Of a stretch of 64,000 nt of DNA, positions 20,501-29,911 are shown in pieces. The stretch covers positions 3,534,001 through 3,598,000 of the forward strand of contig NZ_CP009553.3 in the NCBI RefSeq assembly GCF_000767615.3, given 5' to 3'. The stretch is from Pandoraea pnomenusa. Its GTDB lineage: Bacteria; Pseudomonadota; Gammaproteobacteria; Burkholderiales; Burkholderiaceae. How positions within the stretch are numbered: position 1 is the first letter of the stretch; each line of letters opens with the position of its first letter. A program made the position numbers and the translations under genes. The notes below the pieces were generated by a model, which was given only the letters and a program-made list of their open reading frames with translations, had not been told where the DNA came from and did no database searches.

Positions 20501-21563
20501 CGCGACGACCGAGCCGGCCGAGGTTGCCCTGCAGGGCAAGGTCAATCGCAACGCGCCGATCGACATCAGCGGCAAGATCAATCCGCTCGCGCCGATGGCG
20601 TTCGTGGATCTGGGCGCCAAGGCCGACGGCATCGAGTTGACCAACCTGACGCCCTATTCCACCAAGTACGCCGGCTATCCGATCGAAAAGGGCAAGCTGA
20701 CGGTGGACGTGCACTATCTGCTCGACCAGGCGAAGCTCACGGCGAACAACCACATCTTCATCGACCAGTTGACATTCGGCGACCGCGTGGAGAGCCCCAC
20801 GGCGACGAACCTGCCAGTGCGGCTGGCAGTATCGCTGCTGAAGAATTCGCGCGGCGAGATCGACGTGGACATTCCGATTTCCGGTTCGCTTGAGGATCCG
20901 CAGTTCAGTCTTGGCGGCGTGATTTTCCGGGCGTTCGTGAACTTGATCGTCAAGGCGGTCACGGCGCCGTTCAGCCTGTTGGCGTCGGCGTTCGGCGGCG
21001 GCGATCAGGAACTGGGCTACGTGGAGTTCGCGCCGGGCAGTGCCCGTCTCACGCCGGAGAGCGAGAAACGTCTGGAAACGCTGGTCAAGGCGCTCAACGA
21101 CCGTACGGCGCTGAAGCTGGACATCGAGGGCCGGGTGGATCCGGCCAAGGACACTGACGGATTGCGTCGCGTTGCCGTCGAGCGGGCCATCAAGGCGCAG
21201 AAGGTGAAGTCGATGGTCGGCAAGGGCGAGAGCATCGACGTGGACAGCGTGACGGTGAGTCCCGAGGAGCGCAGCAAGTACCTGACGGCGGCCTACAAGG
21301 CGGCCGATTTCGCCAAGCCGCGCAACATGATCGGGTTCGCCAAGTCGCTGCCGGACGACGAGATGGAGAAGCTGATGGAGACGAACATCAAGGTGGGCGA
21401 CGACGACCTGCGGGCGTTGGCGGAGCGCCGGGCGCAGCGGGTGAGATCGTGGCTGGACGGCAAGATTGCATCCGACCGGTTGTTCGTGGTGGCGCCGAAA
21501 CTGAACGCTGACGGCATCAAGGACAAGGGGGCGACGACGCGGGTCGACTTTGCACTGAAGTGA
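17577..21563 (+). CDS. DUF748 domain protein (AsmA-like, envelope)
   Basis: 1328-residue protein. A basic N-terminus is followed by one transmembrane segment, WAAAVIAVFGVVGYFTVPAVL (about residues 45-65), leaving the rest periplasmic. The body repeats the DUF748 pattern: FNPYTLRLDLHQVHI, then sequences such as GTVRFDDTVQ and GNINFTDNFVKPNY. Ala/Lys-rich linkers lie near residues 380-430 and 860-930. A C-terminal part (LGYVEFAPGSARLTPESEKRLETL) is reminiscent of OmpA-like peptidoglycan-binding starts. AsmA-like relatives are proposed to move lipids between membranes; no specific function is known here. ATG at 17577 with RBS ACGGGAGA. Confidence 0.85.
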   Translation: MAEQANDRKPSTNSSAGGNRLQQGVARAQAFGRDPDVRRRARKGGLWAAAVIAVFGVVGYFTVPAVLKHYAVDKLSTYLQRPVSVGDVSFNPYTLRLDLHQVHIGDKTPGQPFVDVGMLRVNASWGSLFRLAPVVDELYVDTPVINIVRTAPQRFNFSDIIDRATAGPPSPEPSKPARFALNNVQIRNGTVRFDDTVQNEKHVVDNLQIGVPFIANLPADTDIFVQPLLQASIDGSPLHISGQTKPFADSLESTVDIKLDRLDVPKYLGYSPMTVPAQIKSGAISTDLKLRFTRDKAGNHVLLTGTAGLSDAVVKEPDGSPLVAVKQIDVKLGKVEPLSNIYHIDSVRIDGLDQQVTLEKDGSINVAKALAPQRPVIKAVGKAVDQAAASPQASEAAKSAPKVAAEQTARPATPASAAEAAQAKAIAAEQPTPLDLLVGELSVVNSKLRLTDERGAKPANLALENIQIGVKQFSTLGKDPATYDASLGLQSGGSLKAHGQFSLPAYNASGELDAEAIALAPLLPFAQGALAGDLKSGTVGAQARFTAAFAPDKQPNVQISPATATLEKVEWLTGIKGDAPLRLAKAQAKLSHFDLGARQAVLDDVTVSGLDVSARRDKDGKINLLALTGDGKPKAATATGKGVDARVGTERGRKTSAKAGGSGAPAASGWQWKVGKVVLDNASIGFEDRAVKGRPINARFAPLNVTVRGASQDMGKPLQLEVAGTLNKKGTLNASGNVTPQPLSGDLQVKTQQLDLAAFDSYMSDELNASIASALLSSNGRATFAMKGDTPQVTYRGDATLGNVRLLDKVTTDDFMRWNALSVQQINLAVGSGKPNVKLGSIALSRFYARLIINANGRLNLADVVGNKQAAPRSLTRANEGIPLDGAPARPPLDAAASAVEAGQPTEVEKKEQKPGETTVQRGPGYGTGKALPADVHIGRITLQGGNINFTDNFVKPNYTANLTDIGGRIGAFGTATTEPAEVALQGKVNRNAPIDISGKINPLAPMAFVDLGAKADGIELTNLTPYSTKYAGYPIEKGKLTVDVHYLLDQAKLTANNHIFIDQLTFGDRVESPTATNLPVRLAVSLLKNSRGEIDVDIPISGSLEDPQFSLGGVIFRAFVNLIVKAVTAPFSLLASAFGGGDQELGYVEFAPGSARLTPESEKRLETLVKALNDRTALKLDIEGRVDPAKDTDGLRRVAVERAIKAQKVKSMVGKGESIDVDSVTVSPEERSKYLTAAYKAADFAKPRNMIGFAKSLPDDEMEKLMETNIKVGDDDLRALAERRAQRVRSWLDGKIASDRLFVVAPKLNADGIKDKGATTRVDFALK

Positions 21564-21580
21564 GCCATTTGTGTCATAAT
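21550..21580 (+). promoter_or_regulatory. Putative ssrA promoter
   Basis: TTGCAC (21550-21555) and CATAAT (21575-21580), spacing 19 bp, ending 13 bp before the tmRNA 5' end and overlapping the DUF748 stop. Confidence 0.45.
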
Positions 21581-21592
21581 TGGTCACTCCAC

Positions 21593-21964
21593 GGGGCCGA
21601 CATGGTTTCGACGTGGGTAGCGAAGCGATTCAGGGCATACCGAGGACCCGTCACCTCGTTAATCAATGGGAAAAAACGTAACTGCAAACGACGAAACGTT
21701 CGCACTGGCAGCCTAAGGGCCGCCGTCCTCTGCCTAGTTCACTGACGGACTAGCGTCGCAAGACCGGTAGCAATACCGCCAGAGGTCATACACGTCAGTT
21801 AAGCCTTGGCGGCGCCACGACGCCGAGGTCGAAAACTTAGTGGATCGCTGTTGCGTAGCGTGTTCGTCCGCGACAATACGGTTAAATCAAATGACAGAAC
21901 TAAGTATGTAGAACTGATCGTGGAGTACTTGCGGACGCGGGTTCGATCCCCGCCGGCTCCACCA
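21593..21964 (+). ncRNA. ssrA: Transfer-messenger RNA (tmRNA)
   Basis: Rescues stalled ribosomes and tags their products for proteolysis. The 5' end GGGGCCGACATGGTTTCGAC and 3' end with a T-arm (GGTTCGATCCCCGCC) and encoded CCA pair into the tRNA-like domain. The tag frame at 21684-21716 reads ANDETFALAA then TAA. Length is about 372 nt. Its 3' end serves as the insertion site of the genomic island that follows. Confidence 0.97.
21942..21964 (+). repeat. Candidate island attachment site (attL), ssrA 3' end
   Basis: The last 23 nt of ssrA. A degenerate copy is at 44241-44262, with 18 of 23 positions shared when one base is gapped. The shared core is CGCCGGC and CCACCA. Integration into the 3' end of ssrA is a common island route. 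Confidence 0.6.
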
Positions 21965-21995
21965 TTTGATAGTTCAGCGTGATACGCTGAATACC

Positions 21996-22032
21996 AAAAC
22001 CCCTAGGAAAATCAGCCTCCTAGGGGTTTTTT
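21996..22032 (+). terminator. Intrinsic terminator downstream of ssrA
   Basis: AAAACCCCTAGGA, a short loop, then TCCTAGGGG and six T. Long near-perfect stem about 35 bp after the tmRNA CCA; it lies inside the island but can end ssrA transcripts. Confidence 0.85.
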
Positions 22033-22079
22033 ACATCCAAGGTCGTCCGGCAAGATACGGTTGAAGCCAACGCTTCATT

Positions 22080-22126
22080 AGGGTAACTTCTGGGGTAACG
22101 GGATAACGCATCAAATCAGTTACCCC
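22080..22126. repeat. Left integrase arm-type repeats
   Basis: AGGGTAAC at 22080 and GGGGTAAC at 22092 are direct repeats 12 bp apart, and an inverted GTTACCCC lies at 22119-22126. The same pair with the same 12-bp period occurs at the right end (44168 and 44180). Confidence 0.6.
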
Positions 22127-22173
22127 AACACCCTAGCTACCCCTGACCCTGCCTCGTTTCCACGTACAGTAGA

Positions 22174-23037
22174 TCATGCTGCGATCAACGCGGCCTCGTA
22201 GTCGACAGGGGTAAGAAATCCTATAGAGGTGTGCAAACGCTCTCGATTGTAATAGCCCTCGATCCAGTCGACGATATCCAAACGAGCCTGCGCTCGAGTT
22301 TCGTAGTGGACCTCATAGATTCTCTCGACTTTCAGGGTCTTAAAGAAGCTTTCCATAGGGGCGTTGTCCCACGCATTGGCACGACGGCTCATAGAGATCG
22401 TTGCCTTGTATCCGGCAGCCAGCTTTTGGTACGCCCGGCTTGCATACTGGGCCCCTCTGTCGGAATGTAACAGCAGTCCTGGCGCCGGTTTGCGTTGCCA
22501 GCACGCGCTGCGCAGTGCCTGGCAAACAAGCTCGGCGTCGATGCGTTCGGACATTGACCAGCCCACTACGCGTCGGCTCGCCAGATCGAGTATCGCTGCG
22601 AGATACAGCCAGCCTTCGCCGGTCCTGACAAACGTGATGTCGCTAACCCAGGCACGATCAGGCTGCCATCCGTTGAAACGACGATCGAGCAGGTTCGGCG
22701 CTACGGGCAGGCTGTGCGCCGAGTCCGTCGTGACCCGATAGGCACGCCTGTAGACCGGGCGCAAGTCCTGACGTCGCAAGCTACGTCGCACACGCTCCTC
22801 GCTCGCCGTGCGACCCTGGGCTCGCAATTGACGCACGATGCGGGAGCGGCCATAGGTGCCACGATGCTTGCGGTGGATCGCCGCGACTTCCACATCCAGG
22901 GCCGCGTTCGCTTGCGCCCTCGCGCTGGGTGGGCGAACGCGCCACTGGCAATATCCGCTGCGTGAAACGCCCAGAATCTGGCATAGACGGGTGATACTGT
23001 ACTGGTCGCGGTGATCGTCGATCCAGGCGTACTTCAC
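22174..23037 (-). CDS. IS3-family transposase OrfB (element A)
   Basis: 287-residue DDE integrase-fold subunit. An HTH_21-like N-terminus (ILGVSRSGYCQWRVRP, KHRGTYGRSRIVRQLR) precedes the catalytic core: WVSDITFVRTGEGWLYLAAILDL (first Asp), LLLHSDRGAQYAS (second Asp) and ANAWDNAPMESFFKTLKVE (Glu). GTG start overlapping orfA by 4 bp (GTGA). Looks intact, but one end of the element has been displaced by element B. Confidence 0.9.
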   Translation of the reverse strand: MKYAWIDDHRDQYSITRLCQILGVSRSGYCQWRVRPPSARAQANAALDVEVAAIHRKHRGTYGRSRIVRQLRAQGRTASEERVRRSLRRQDLRPVYRRAYRVTTDSAHSLPVAPNLLDRRFNGWQPDRAWVSDITFVRTGEGWLYLAAILDLASRRVVGWSMSERIDAELVCQALRSACWQRKPAPGLLLHSDRGAQYASRAYQKLAAGYKATISMSRRANAWDNAPMESFFKTLKVERIYEVHYETRAQARLDIVDWIEGYYNRERLHTSIGFLTPVDYEAALIAA

Positions 23038-23360
23038 CGCGACCCCTTCGCGAAGTACGCCGTCGCTTTTGAGAGAATTTCAATATCCAGTTTTGCGCTG
23101 GCGAGTTCCTTGCGCAGCCGGCTGTTCTCTGCCTCCAACTCGCTGATCGGGCGCGTAACACGTGCAGCGCTCACGTCACGACCACTCGTCTCGATACCGC
23201 CTTCGAAACTGCGGCTACGCCGACTCCAGTTCCCTAACGTTGCCACTGGCACCCCGAGCCTGCGCGCCGCTTCATGCTGCCCGACTGTTTCGGCAAGCCT
23301 GATGGCCTCAACCTTGAACTCGTTCGTGTATTGCCTTTTCGGCACTGACTTCTCTGACAT
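23034..23360 (-). CDS. IS3-family transposase OrfA (element A)
   Basis: 108-residue HTH_Tnp_1 protein: KRQYTNEFKVEAIRLAETVG, ARRLGVPVATLGNWSRR, then a leucine-zipper-like C-terminus (ISELEAENSRLRKELASAKLDIEIL). It binds the element ends. Its start lies about 40 bp from the interrupted right repeat. Confidence 0.9.
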   Translation of the reverse strand: MSEKSVPKRQYTNEFKVEAIRLAETVGQHEAARRLGVPVATLGNWSRRSRSFEGGIETSGRDVSAARVTRPISELEAENSRLRKELASAKLDIEILSKATAYFAKGSR

Positions 23361-23434
23361 GCAATCCTCCGTACAAACAGGAAATTAACAAAATTCCTGC
23401 TGAACCGCACCGGGAATCGTGGAGGCTGGTTGGT

Positions 23435-24289
23435 TTAAGTTAATGCGGACACGTCAGCGGCATTTCTGAGTTGCCTGTAGTAGTTTGCCTCAGCTTCAGC
23501 AGGCGGGATATAGCCGAGCGGTTCCATCAGCCGATGATGGTTGTACCAGGCGACCCATTCCAGCGTTGCCAGTTCGACGGATTCCCTCGTTTTCCAAGGG
23601 GCGCGCCGATGAATCAGTTCCGTCTTGTACAGGCCGTTGATCGTCTCGGCCAGCGCATTGTCGTAGCTGTCGCCCCGGCAGCCGACCGACGGCTCGATGC
23701 CGGCCTCAGCCAGCCGTTCGCTGTAGCGGATGCTGACGTATTGAGACCCTCTGTCGGAATGATGAATCAAAGTCCCGTCCTCACCCGGTTGGCGGGCGTA
23801 CAGCGCTTGTTCAAGTGCATCCAGAACGAAGTCCGTGGTCATCGACGAGCTGACGCGCCAGCCAACAATACGGCGGGCAAACACGTCGATCACGAATGCC
23901 ACGTACAGCCAGCCTTGCCATGTCGAGACATACGTGAAATCCGACACCCAGAGCTGATTCGGTCGGTCAGCCTTGAACTGCCGGTTGACTCGGTCCAGCG
24001 GGCGCGGCGCGGTCACCTCGGGAATCGTCGTGCGAACACGCTTACCGCGAACTGCGCCACGCAAGCCCTGCAGTTTCATCAACCGTCCGACCGTGCAGCG
24101 TGCCACTGCAATGCCTTCCCGGTTCATCTGCTTCCAGACCTTCGGCACGCCGTAGACCTGCATGTTGGCCTGCCAGACACGCTTGATCTCCGGTTGCAAA
24201 AGCTCATCGCGTTTCGCGCGGGCGCAGCGCTTCGACGGATCGCGAAGTTGTGCTGCATGGCGTCGGTAGCCCGACGGGGCAATCCGCAA
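23435..24289 (-). CDS. IS3-family transposase OrfB (element B)
   Basis: 284-residue DDE transposase subunit: QLWVSDFTYVSTWQGWLYVAFVIDVFARRIVGW (Asp), LIHHSDRGSQYVS (Asp), GDSYDNALAETINGLYKTELI (Glu). The frame is open upstream into the end of orfA (reading [20 protein letters not shown]), as expected for an OrfAB fusion made by programmed -1 frameshifting. The initiating MRIAPS is a TTG and probably not used alone. Confidence 0.92.
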   Translation of the reverse strand: MRIAPSGYRRHAAQLRDPSKRCARAKRDELLQPEIKRVWQANMQVYGVPKVWKQMNREGIAVARCTVGRLMKLQGLRGAVRGKRVRTTIPEVTAPRPLDRVNRQFKADRPNQLWVSDFTYVSTWQGWLYVAFVIDVFARRIVGWRVSSSMTTDFVLDALEQALYARQPGEDGTLIHHSDRGSQYVSIRYSERLAEAGIEPSVGCRGDSYDNALAETINGLYKTELIHRRAPWKTRESVELATLEWVAWYNHHRLMEPLGYIPPAEAEANYYRQLRNAADVSALT

Positions 24290-24345
24290 GACCTTGCAGA
24301 TCGGCTCGACCCCGAAGGTGTCGCGATGCTGATCAATGAAGGCCT

Positions 24346-25630
<1,285 letters not shown>

Positions 25631-25633
25631 TTT

Positions 25634-26380
25634 ATGGAGCAACGCCGCGCCATGATGCAGACGTGGGCAGGTCACCTTGTGAAAGACGCGAAAAAGGGCG
25701 ATTTGGTCAAGAGCCTAGTCGGAAGCCAAGCATTCAGCAATCTGGCACGTCACGTACTGATCGCGATGCGGGTTGAGCTTCCCAACTACGACGAAGACGG
25801 CCCTTCCGTGGGCGTCTTGATTCGCGCCAAAACCAATATCGGAAAGACGGGGGGCGGACGCCTCTACGAAATCCATCCGGCATGGGTAAATGACCGAGAC
25901 GGCCGAGAGATCGACACAAGCCGCCTCATTTGGCACAGCAAGGTACTACCCGCCTCGCCCTCGGATCTTCGCGAGTGGGCGGCAAGCAAGAAGAACGAAC
26001 TGGCCTCCAGTCCACGTAACAGGGCACAGGAGTTCTTGATGCGGCTGTTGGTGGACGGGCCGGTGCCAGTCCGAGAAATCAATTCTCTCGCAGAGGATGA
26101 TGGCATCACGCCAAAGATGCTGCGAAGTGCCAAGGAAAAATTGGGCGTGGTCTCGGAAAGGGTGAGCAACGGACGAGGGGACGTTTGGCACGAGTGGGCA
26201 TTGCCCGCAGATGCGATTGGAGATCCTGCTCGCCCGCTCGACGCTGATCCCGAGGAACTTGGGCAACTTGGGCAACTTGGGCAACCGGGGCAATCTCAAG
26301 AAACGTATGAGCTTGGCGACCCGAGTGCAATGCAGAAACTTTTTGACAGCTATATGGCGAAGAACGGAAAGCCTTGGTGA
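25634..26380 (+). pseudogene. RepA-like AAA ATPase, 5'-truncated
   Basis: The C-terminal part of a mobile-element replication or helicase-type ATPase (RepA/DUF3987-like). Recognisable pieces are RHVLIAMRVELPNYDED, then VLIRAKTNIGKTGGG and RLIWHSK. The tail has the winged-helix-like PVREINSLAEDDGITPKMLRSAKEKLGV and DVWHEWALP. The Walker motifs are missing because the IS21 right end replaces the 5' half. GQLGQLGQPGQ comes from a short tandem DNA repeat near 26260. The call rests on pattern memory only. Confidence 0.6.
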
Positions 26381-26578
26381 GATGATCTGAGCACACATTG
26401 CCTAGCCAGTTCCTCCGTCGAACTGTGGGAGTCGTCTAGCTGGGCATAAGCAGCCTCAAATCGCGCAACTCAGTTCGGCCATCCATTTGGACGCCCCGCT
26501 CAAGACATTGAGTCGTTACAGTTCGACGTCCGTTTGGGACGATTTTAGCTCTGAACTGAACAGGGTGGCTGGCTGAGT

Positions 26579-27160
26579 TCACAAACTGGCCGCTCGACTC
26601 GCACTAGTCGATGAGCACGTGAACTCGGGGGCGAACTGCGTGATTAGCCACGGCACCGCAGCACCAAGGAACGCAGCGACCGCAAGAAAGAAGTCGAGGC
26701 GGTATTCCCCCTCGCCATACGTGTATCGCTTGTTTGGCCTCTTTTGCGGCAATTCGATCCAGCGGCGCTCAACTGGTTGTAAATCAGGGAGAAGAGTACG
26801 CACGGCATTGACTGTGCGTACTAACTGCTTTACGGCGTCGGGGTTGATGGTCGCCTTATGCTCATGTGCAAGACGATTGCGAATTGAGTTGACCTCCTTC
26901 GCGACGGAGGCGAAAGATAAAGGCAAGCCCAAAGCTACCGAAATAGACAGCTTTCCGCTGAAGTCGCGAGGTTCCCGAACAAATGGAGCGATGTCGGCCG
27001 TGCGCTTTATGCTGAGATAGAAGTCGAGCATCTGCTCGACCTGAAGGTGGAGACGCAAGATACACCCAATATCATCTTCCGTTTCTGCGGCGAGAATCAG
27101 GATATCTCCGTCGAGAAGAGTGCCTAAATCGAAATTGACAGTGGTTGGTGCATTGTTCAT
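26579..27160 (-). CDS. HEPN-like protein with C-terminal membrane segment
   Basis: 193 residues, last gene of the Hsp70 operon, 54 bp after the J-like gene. A helical N-terminal region is followed by SIRNRLAHEHKA: R94-N95-x3-H99, the R-x4-H pattern of HEPN proteins with Asn after Arg. One hydrophobic segment near residues 153-176 (LDFFLAVAAFLGAAVPWLI) should sit in the membrane. HEPN folds include RNase toxins but also inert MltR/DUF4145-like proteins with the same RNxxAH string, so activity is unproved. I start at MNNAPTT; a TTG at 27172 is also open. Confidence 0.55.
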   Translation of the reverse strand: MNNAPTTVNFDLGTLLDGDILILAAETEDDIGCILRLHLQVEQMLDFYLSIKRTADIAPFVREPRDFSGKLSISVALGLPLSFASVAKEVNSIRNRLAHEHKATINPDAVKQLVRTVNAVRTLLPDLQPVERRWIELPQKRPNKRYTYGEGEYRLDFFLAVAAFLGAAVPWLITQFAPEFTCSSTSASRAASL

Positions 27161-27214
27161 TGTTGTTCTCAAAGAGGGATGACCGCTTCTGCCCTTGCCT
27201 ACCGCTATCAGTCA

Positions 27215-28858
27215 TCACCCATTAAATAATACGAGCAAAATTACACCGAGGAAGATCGCAATGTGCAACTTATCAAACGCTCTTAACTTACCCTTCCCCA
27301 AGAATCGGTATCCACGACCATTGGGAATTACACGGTAGCGAGTTATCGGCATGAGCGGAATGGCAAAAAACACAAAATAATAGGTTGCCATATATGACCC
27401 GTCAGGCTTTGGGTCAGTTCTTCCATAAAGAGTTACCCCGATTCCATTTATTGTATATAAAGACGGGGCACTCTTGATCGGCTCAAGATCTCCAAAATTA
27501 TCTTGATTTCCTTGAGCGACAATCAGATTGTCGTTAATTTTCTTTCTGAGGCTTGCATCCGTCGCCAACCCCAAGGCCTTATTCAGAAGGGAAATGCAAA
27601 TCGCCCATTTTGAAGTTTCATTTCCGAAAGCGATCGCACACTGCATCACACCTGCGGCAATTATGTCCTGACCTTCACGGTACGTCAGCGAATCAGCCTT
27701 AAGAGATGCGGCCTTCAGGAGGGACATCCCCTCGATCAACAAACGATCTCCATCACTGTTCGCCGTATTCGGATTTTGATCAACACCCTTCAATACAGTT
27801 TCAACAAGATTCCTGACAGGATTAATCGCATCTGCTTCATTTCGGCGTTGCTGAATATCCGCAAGTGCTTCCGAATCTTCCCTCACCCGATCAGAAACAT
27901 CTGGCACTTCGGAAAAAAGTTCTTGGAGTAGGCTCGTGAGTCGCTGAGACTGCTTCAGTATGCCGTGGTCATTGAAGATGTCAATCGCGAGGCTGCGAAT
28001 GGACCATGCCAGCTTTCGGCTCGGATCGTGATCAATGCCGCGAGCTTTGAAGCTAACTTGAATGGGTTGTGCGACCTTATCCCAATTGCGTGCAACGGCC
28101 TCGAGCTTGTCCACATACGGTTTGACGGCAGCCTCGCCAGAGCCCGCCGAACCACGAGCAATTTCGATAAGCTTGTGAAGATTTTCAGCTTCTGCCTGAA
28201 GGAAACCTTGGGTTTCCACCTCATAGCTGTCAACAAGTTCATCAAGCAACTCAGGCGCGTGGTTCTCGCCACCAGCCGTAACCCGATCGACAACGTCCGT
28301 CATGACCTGGACCAGCGCCGTTGTCGGCAACCTATCAAGCGCGCCTTTGATGACGCTGCAGTAGTACCGCTTGCGTTCTGCAAGTTCGGCTTCGATCTGA
28401 TCGATTGCTCGTACTTCCGGGAAGCCGGAGACTGCGCGATCTTCATTGATATCCCGCAGAACATCTTCGGGATCAAGGTTATCGGCGAGGTACGCGACTT
28501 CCTGTATGAAACCAGCCAAGTCCGCCGCATCGTGTTCGTCGTCCACCTGCCCGAACGCAGCAGCCAGCAGATTCAGATGAGCGAGCGTAGGCAGACCCGA
28601 TTCTCGCCTTACGGCCATTGGATTGCTAAGCAAGCTTTCGAGCAACTGGGTTGCTTTCCGTGGAGAAACGCCGGGAAGCCATGCGATCTCCGCGCTCAGT
28701 CTGTTTCGCGGATTTGTCAGGTCGGAACGCGCCTTCTGGCAAACGTCGTGATCCAGCTCCAAAGACAACTCTTCCGCTACCGCGACTATACGCCTGCGGT
28801 CGTCGCGGGTCGTTACGCCTAATATGGCAAAAGGCGACACATGCAGAGTTGTCTTCAT
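27215..28858 (-). CDS. J-domain-like protein with C-terminal membrane helices
   Basis: 547 residues. The N-terminus (SPFAILGVTTRDDRRRIVAVAEE, then ARSDLTNPRNRLSAEIAWLPG) has the layout of a J domain opening but lacks the HPD tripeptide; LDHD lies about where it should be. A long helical middle follows. The C-terminal block (LYTINGIGVTLYGRTD, YYFVFFAIPLMPITRYRV, RFLGKGKL) has two hydrophobic segments, one at the extreme C-terminus. The ATG overlaps the upstream stop as ATGA, and the gene lies in the Hsp70 operon, so a J-like partner role is inferred. Confidence 0.55.
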   Translation of the reverse strand: MKTTLHVSPFAILGVTTRDDRRRIVAVAEELSLELDHDVCQKARSDLTNPRNRLSAEIAWLPGVSPRKATQLLESLLSNPMAVRRESGLPTLAHLNLLAAAFGQVDDEHDAADLAGFIQEVAYLADNLDPEDVLRDINEDRAVSGFPEVRAIDQIEAELAERKRYYCSVIKGALDRLPTTALVQVMTDVVDRVTAGGENHAPELLDELVDSYEVETQGFLQAEAENLHKLIEIARGSAGSGEAAVKPYVDKLEAVARNWDKVAQPIQVSFKARGIDHDPSRKLAWSIRSLAIDIFNDHGILKQSQRLTSLLQELFSEVPDVSDRVREDSEALADIQQRRNEADAINPVRNLVETVLKGVDQNPNTANSDGDRLLIEGMSLLKAASLKADSLTYREGQDIIAAGVMQCAIAFGNETSKWAICISLLNKALGLATDASLRKKINDNLIVAQGNQDNFGDLEPIKSAPSLYTINGIGVTLYGRTDPKPDGSYMATYYFVFFAIPLMPITRYRVIPNGRGYRFLGKGKLRAFDKLHIAIFLGVILLVLFNG

Positions 28859-29904
28859 TTGGAAGTTACATCCCCAGTCTGCGAAATCTTGGTCAGAATG
28901 TCTTTTTGATAGGCATACCACGCAGCCACACACTGCTTGTCACTGCAATGCTTCTCCCTGTAGTTCCACTGCTTGCGGGTTCTGTCTGCAAATGCTTGCT
29001 TATCGTAAGCGGCAGTTTTCGCCTGTTGATAAATACCGGCCAACTCCACATCGGCCGCGGCTAACTCAGGGTCGTGACAGATCAGGTATTCAGGAATTGA
29101 GCGCGCTTTCGTGCAATCAAAACTTGTGGGATATGTGGTACCGATACTTTCAGGCGTTGCAGAAGCCGCGTTAACGCTGGCATTAGCGTCAGGCTGAATC
29201 CCTCTCGCAACTCCGGTTGTGGTCGGCGCTGGGGCGAAGCGCATCATCCCTTCGGCGCGAAGCTGATTTCGGTACGGCTCGATATCTCGTCGAGCACTTT
29301 CCAGCGCACCATTTCGATAGCGGAAACTCCCACAACGGCTGTTGTAATCTGCCACCATTGCATTGAACCTATCCACGTCGTCGCTGCTGTAATTGTTGAG
29401 TGCAGATTTCGCACCGTCCATGCGGATGTTCTCTGCCTGGCAATATTGAATTTGCTCCGTCGAAAGGACGAGGTCTTGTCCGATCGGGGGTGTTGATTCA
29501 GTCGGACGCGACGGCACCTGCTGCAGTTCCGAAGGAGGCGAATAACTGGGCGTCGCCGTCTGCGCAGGGGGCGCGTATGTGGGAGCCGGTGCTGGGGCGG
29601 TCTTATAAAGCAGGCCGATGAGCGCGAGCACCCCGATCACAGTTGAAACTCCAATCATCCATTTCCCACTGGATGAACCGCCTCCGGATTGTTTCGCCGG
29701 TGTGTAAGGCTCCTGCTGTGCGGATTGCGACTTGGGAGATGTTGGTTGAGAATCCGGACGTCTAGCTTCCGACGCGGTCTCAGGTGAGCCAGCGGTCACC
29801 CTCTCTGCCGCATGCGGAAACGTTGTATCCACGTCGGATACGAGTTCATTCAGTCCCGCGAAGCCCTTACCTTGCTTCTTCTTATCGTTTTCGTCCACTG
29901 CCAC
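28855..29904 (-). CDS. Single-pass membrane protein with LprI-like (DUF1311) domain
   Basis: 349 residues. A cytoplasmic N-terminal region (DENDKKKQGKGFAGLNELV) is followed by a Ser/Gly linker, a transmembrane helix WMIGVSTVIGVLALIGLLYK (near residue 90) and a Pro/Ala-rich stretch. A Cys-containing C-terminal domain, SFDCTKARSIPEYLICHDPELAAADVEL, matches the lysozyme-inhibitor LprI/DUF1311 pattern and should be periplasmic. The start is a GTG at 29904 with RBS TAGGAG; the open frame upstream overlaps the AAA gene. It links the cytoplasmic chaperones of the operon to the envelope. Confidence 0.7.
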   Translation of the reverse strand: MAVDENDKKKQGKGFAGLNELVSDVDTTFPHAAERVTAGSPETASEARRPDSQPTSPKSQSAQQEPYTPAKQSGGGSSSGKWMIGVSTVIGVLALIGLLYKTAPAPAPTYAPPAQTATPSYSPPSELQQVPSRPTESTPPIGQDLVLSTEQIQYCQAENIRMDGAKSALNNYSSDDVDRFNAMVADYNSRCGSFRYRNGALESARRDIEPYRNQLRAEGMMRFAPAPTTTGVARGIQPDANASVNAASATPESIGTTYPTSFDCTKARSIPEYLICHDPELAAADVELAGIYQQAKTAAYDKQAFADRTRKQWNYREKHCSDKQCVAAWYAYQKDILTKISQTGDVTSK

Positions 29905-29911
29905 GAGTCTC

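Noticed and set aside
17607..21587. A 1326-codon open frame on the minus strand
   Set aside because: It is exactly antisense to the DUF748 gene and is composed almost entirely of Arg/His/Gln-rich low-complexity sequence. The plus strand has recognisable DUF748 features.
26260..26290. Short repeat giving LGQLGQLGQPGQ
   Set aside because: A short in-frame tandem repeat in the RepA-like remnant; too short and single to be a functional iteron set.
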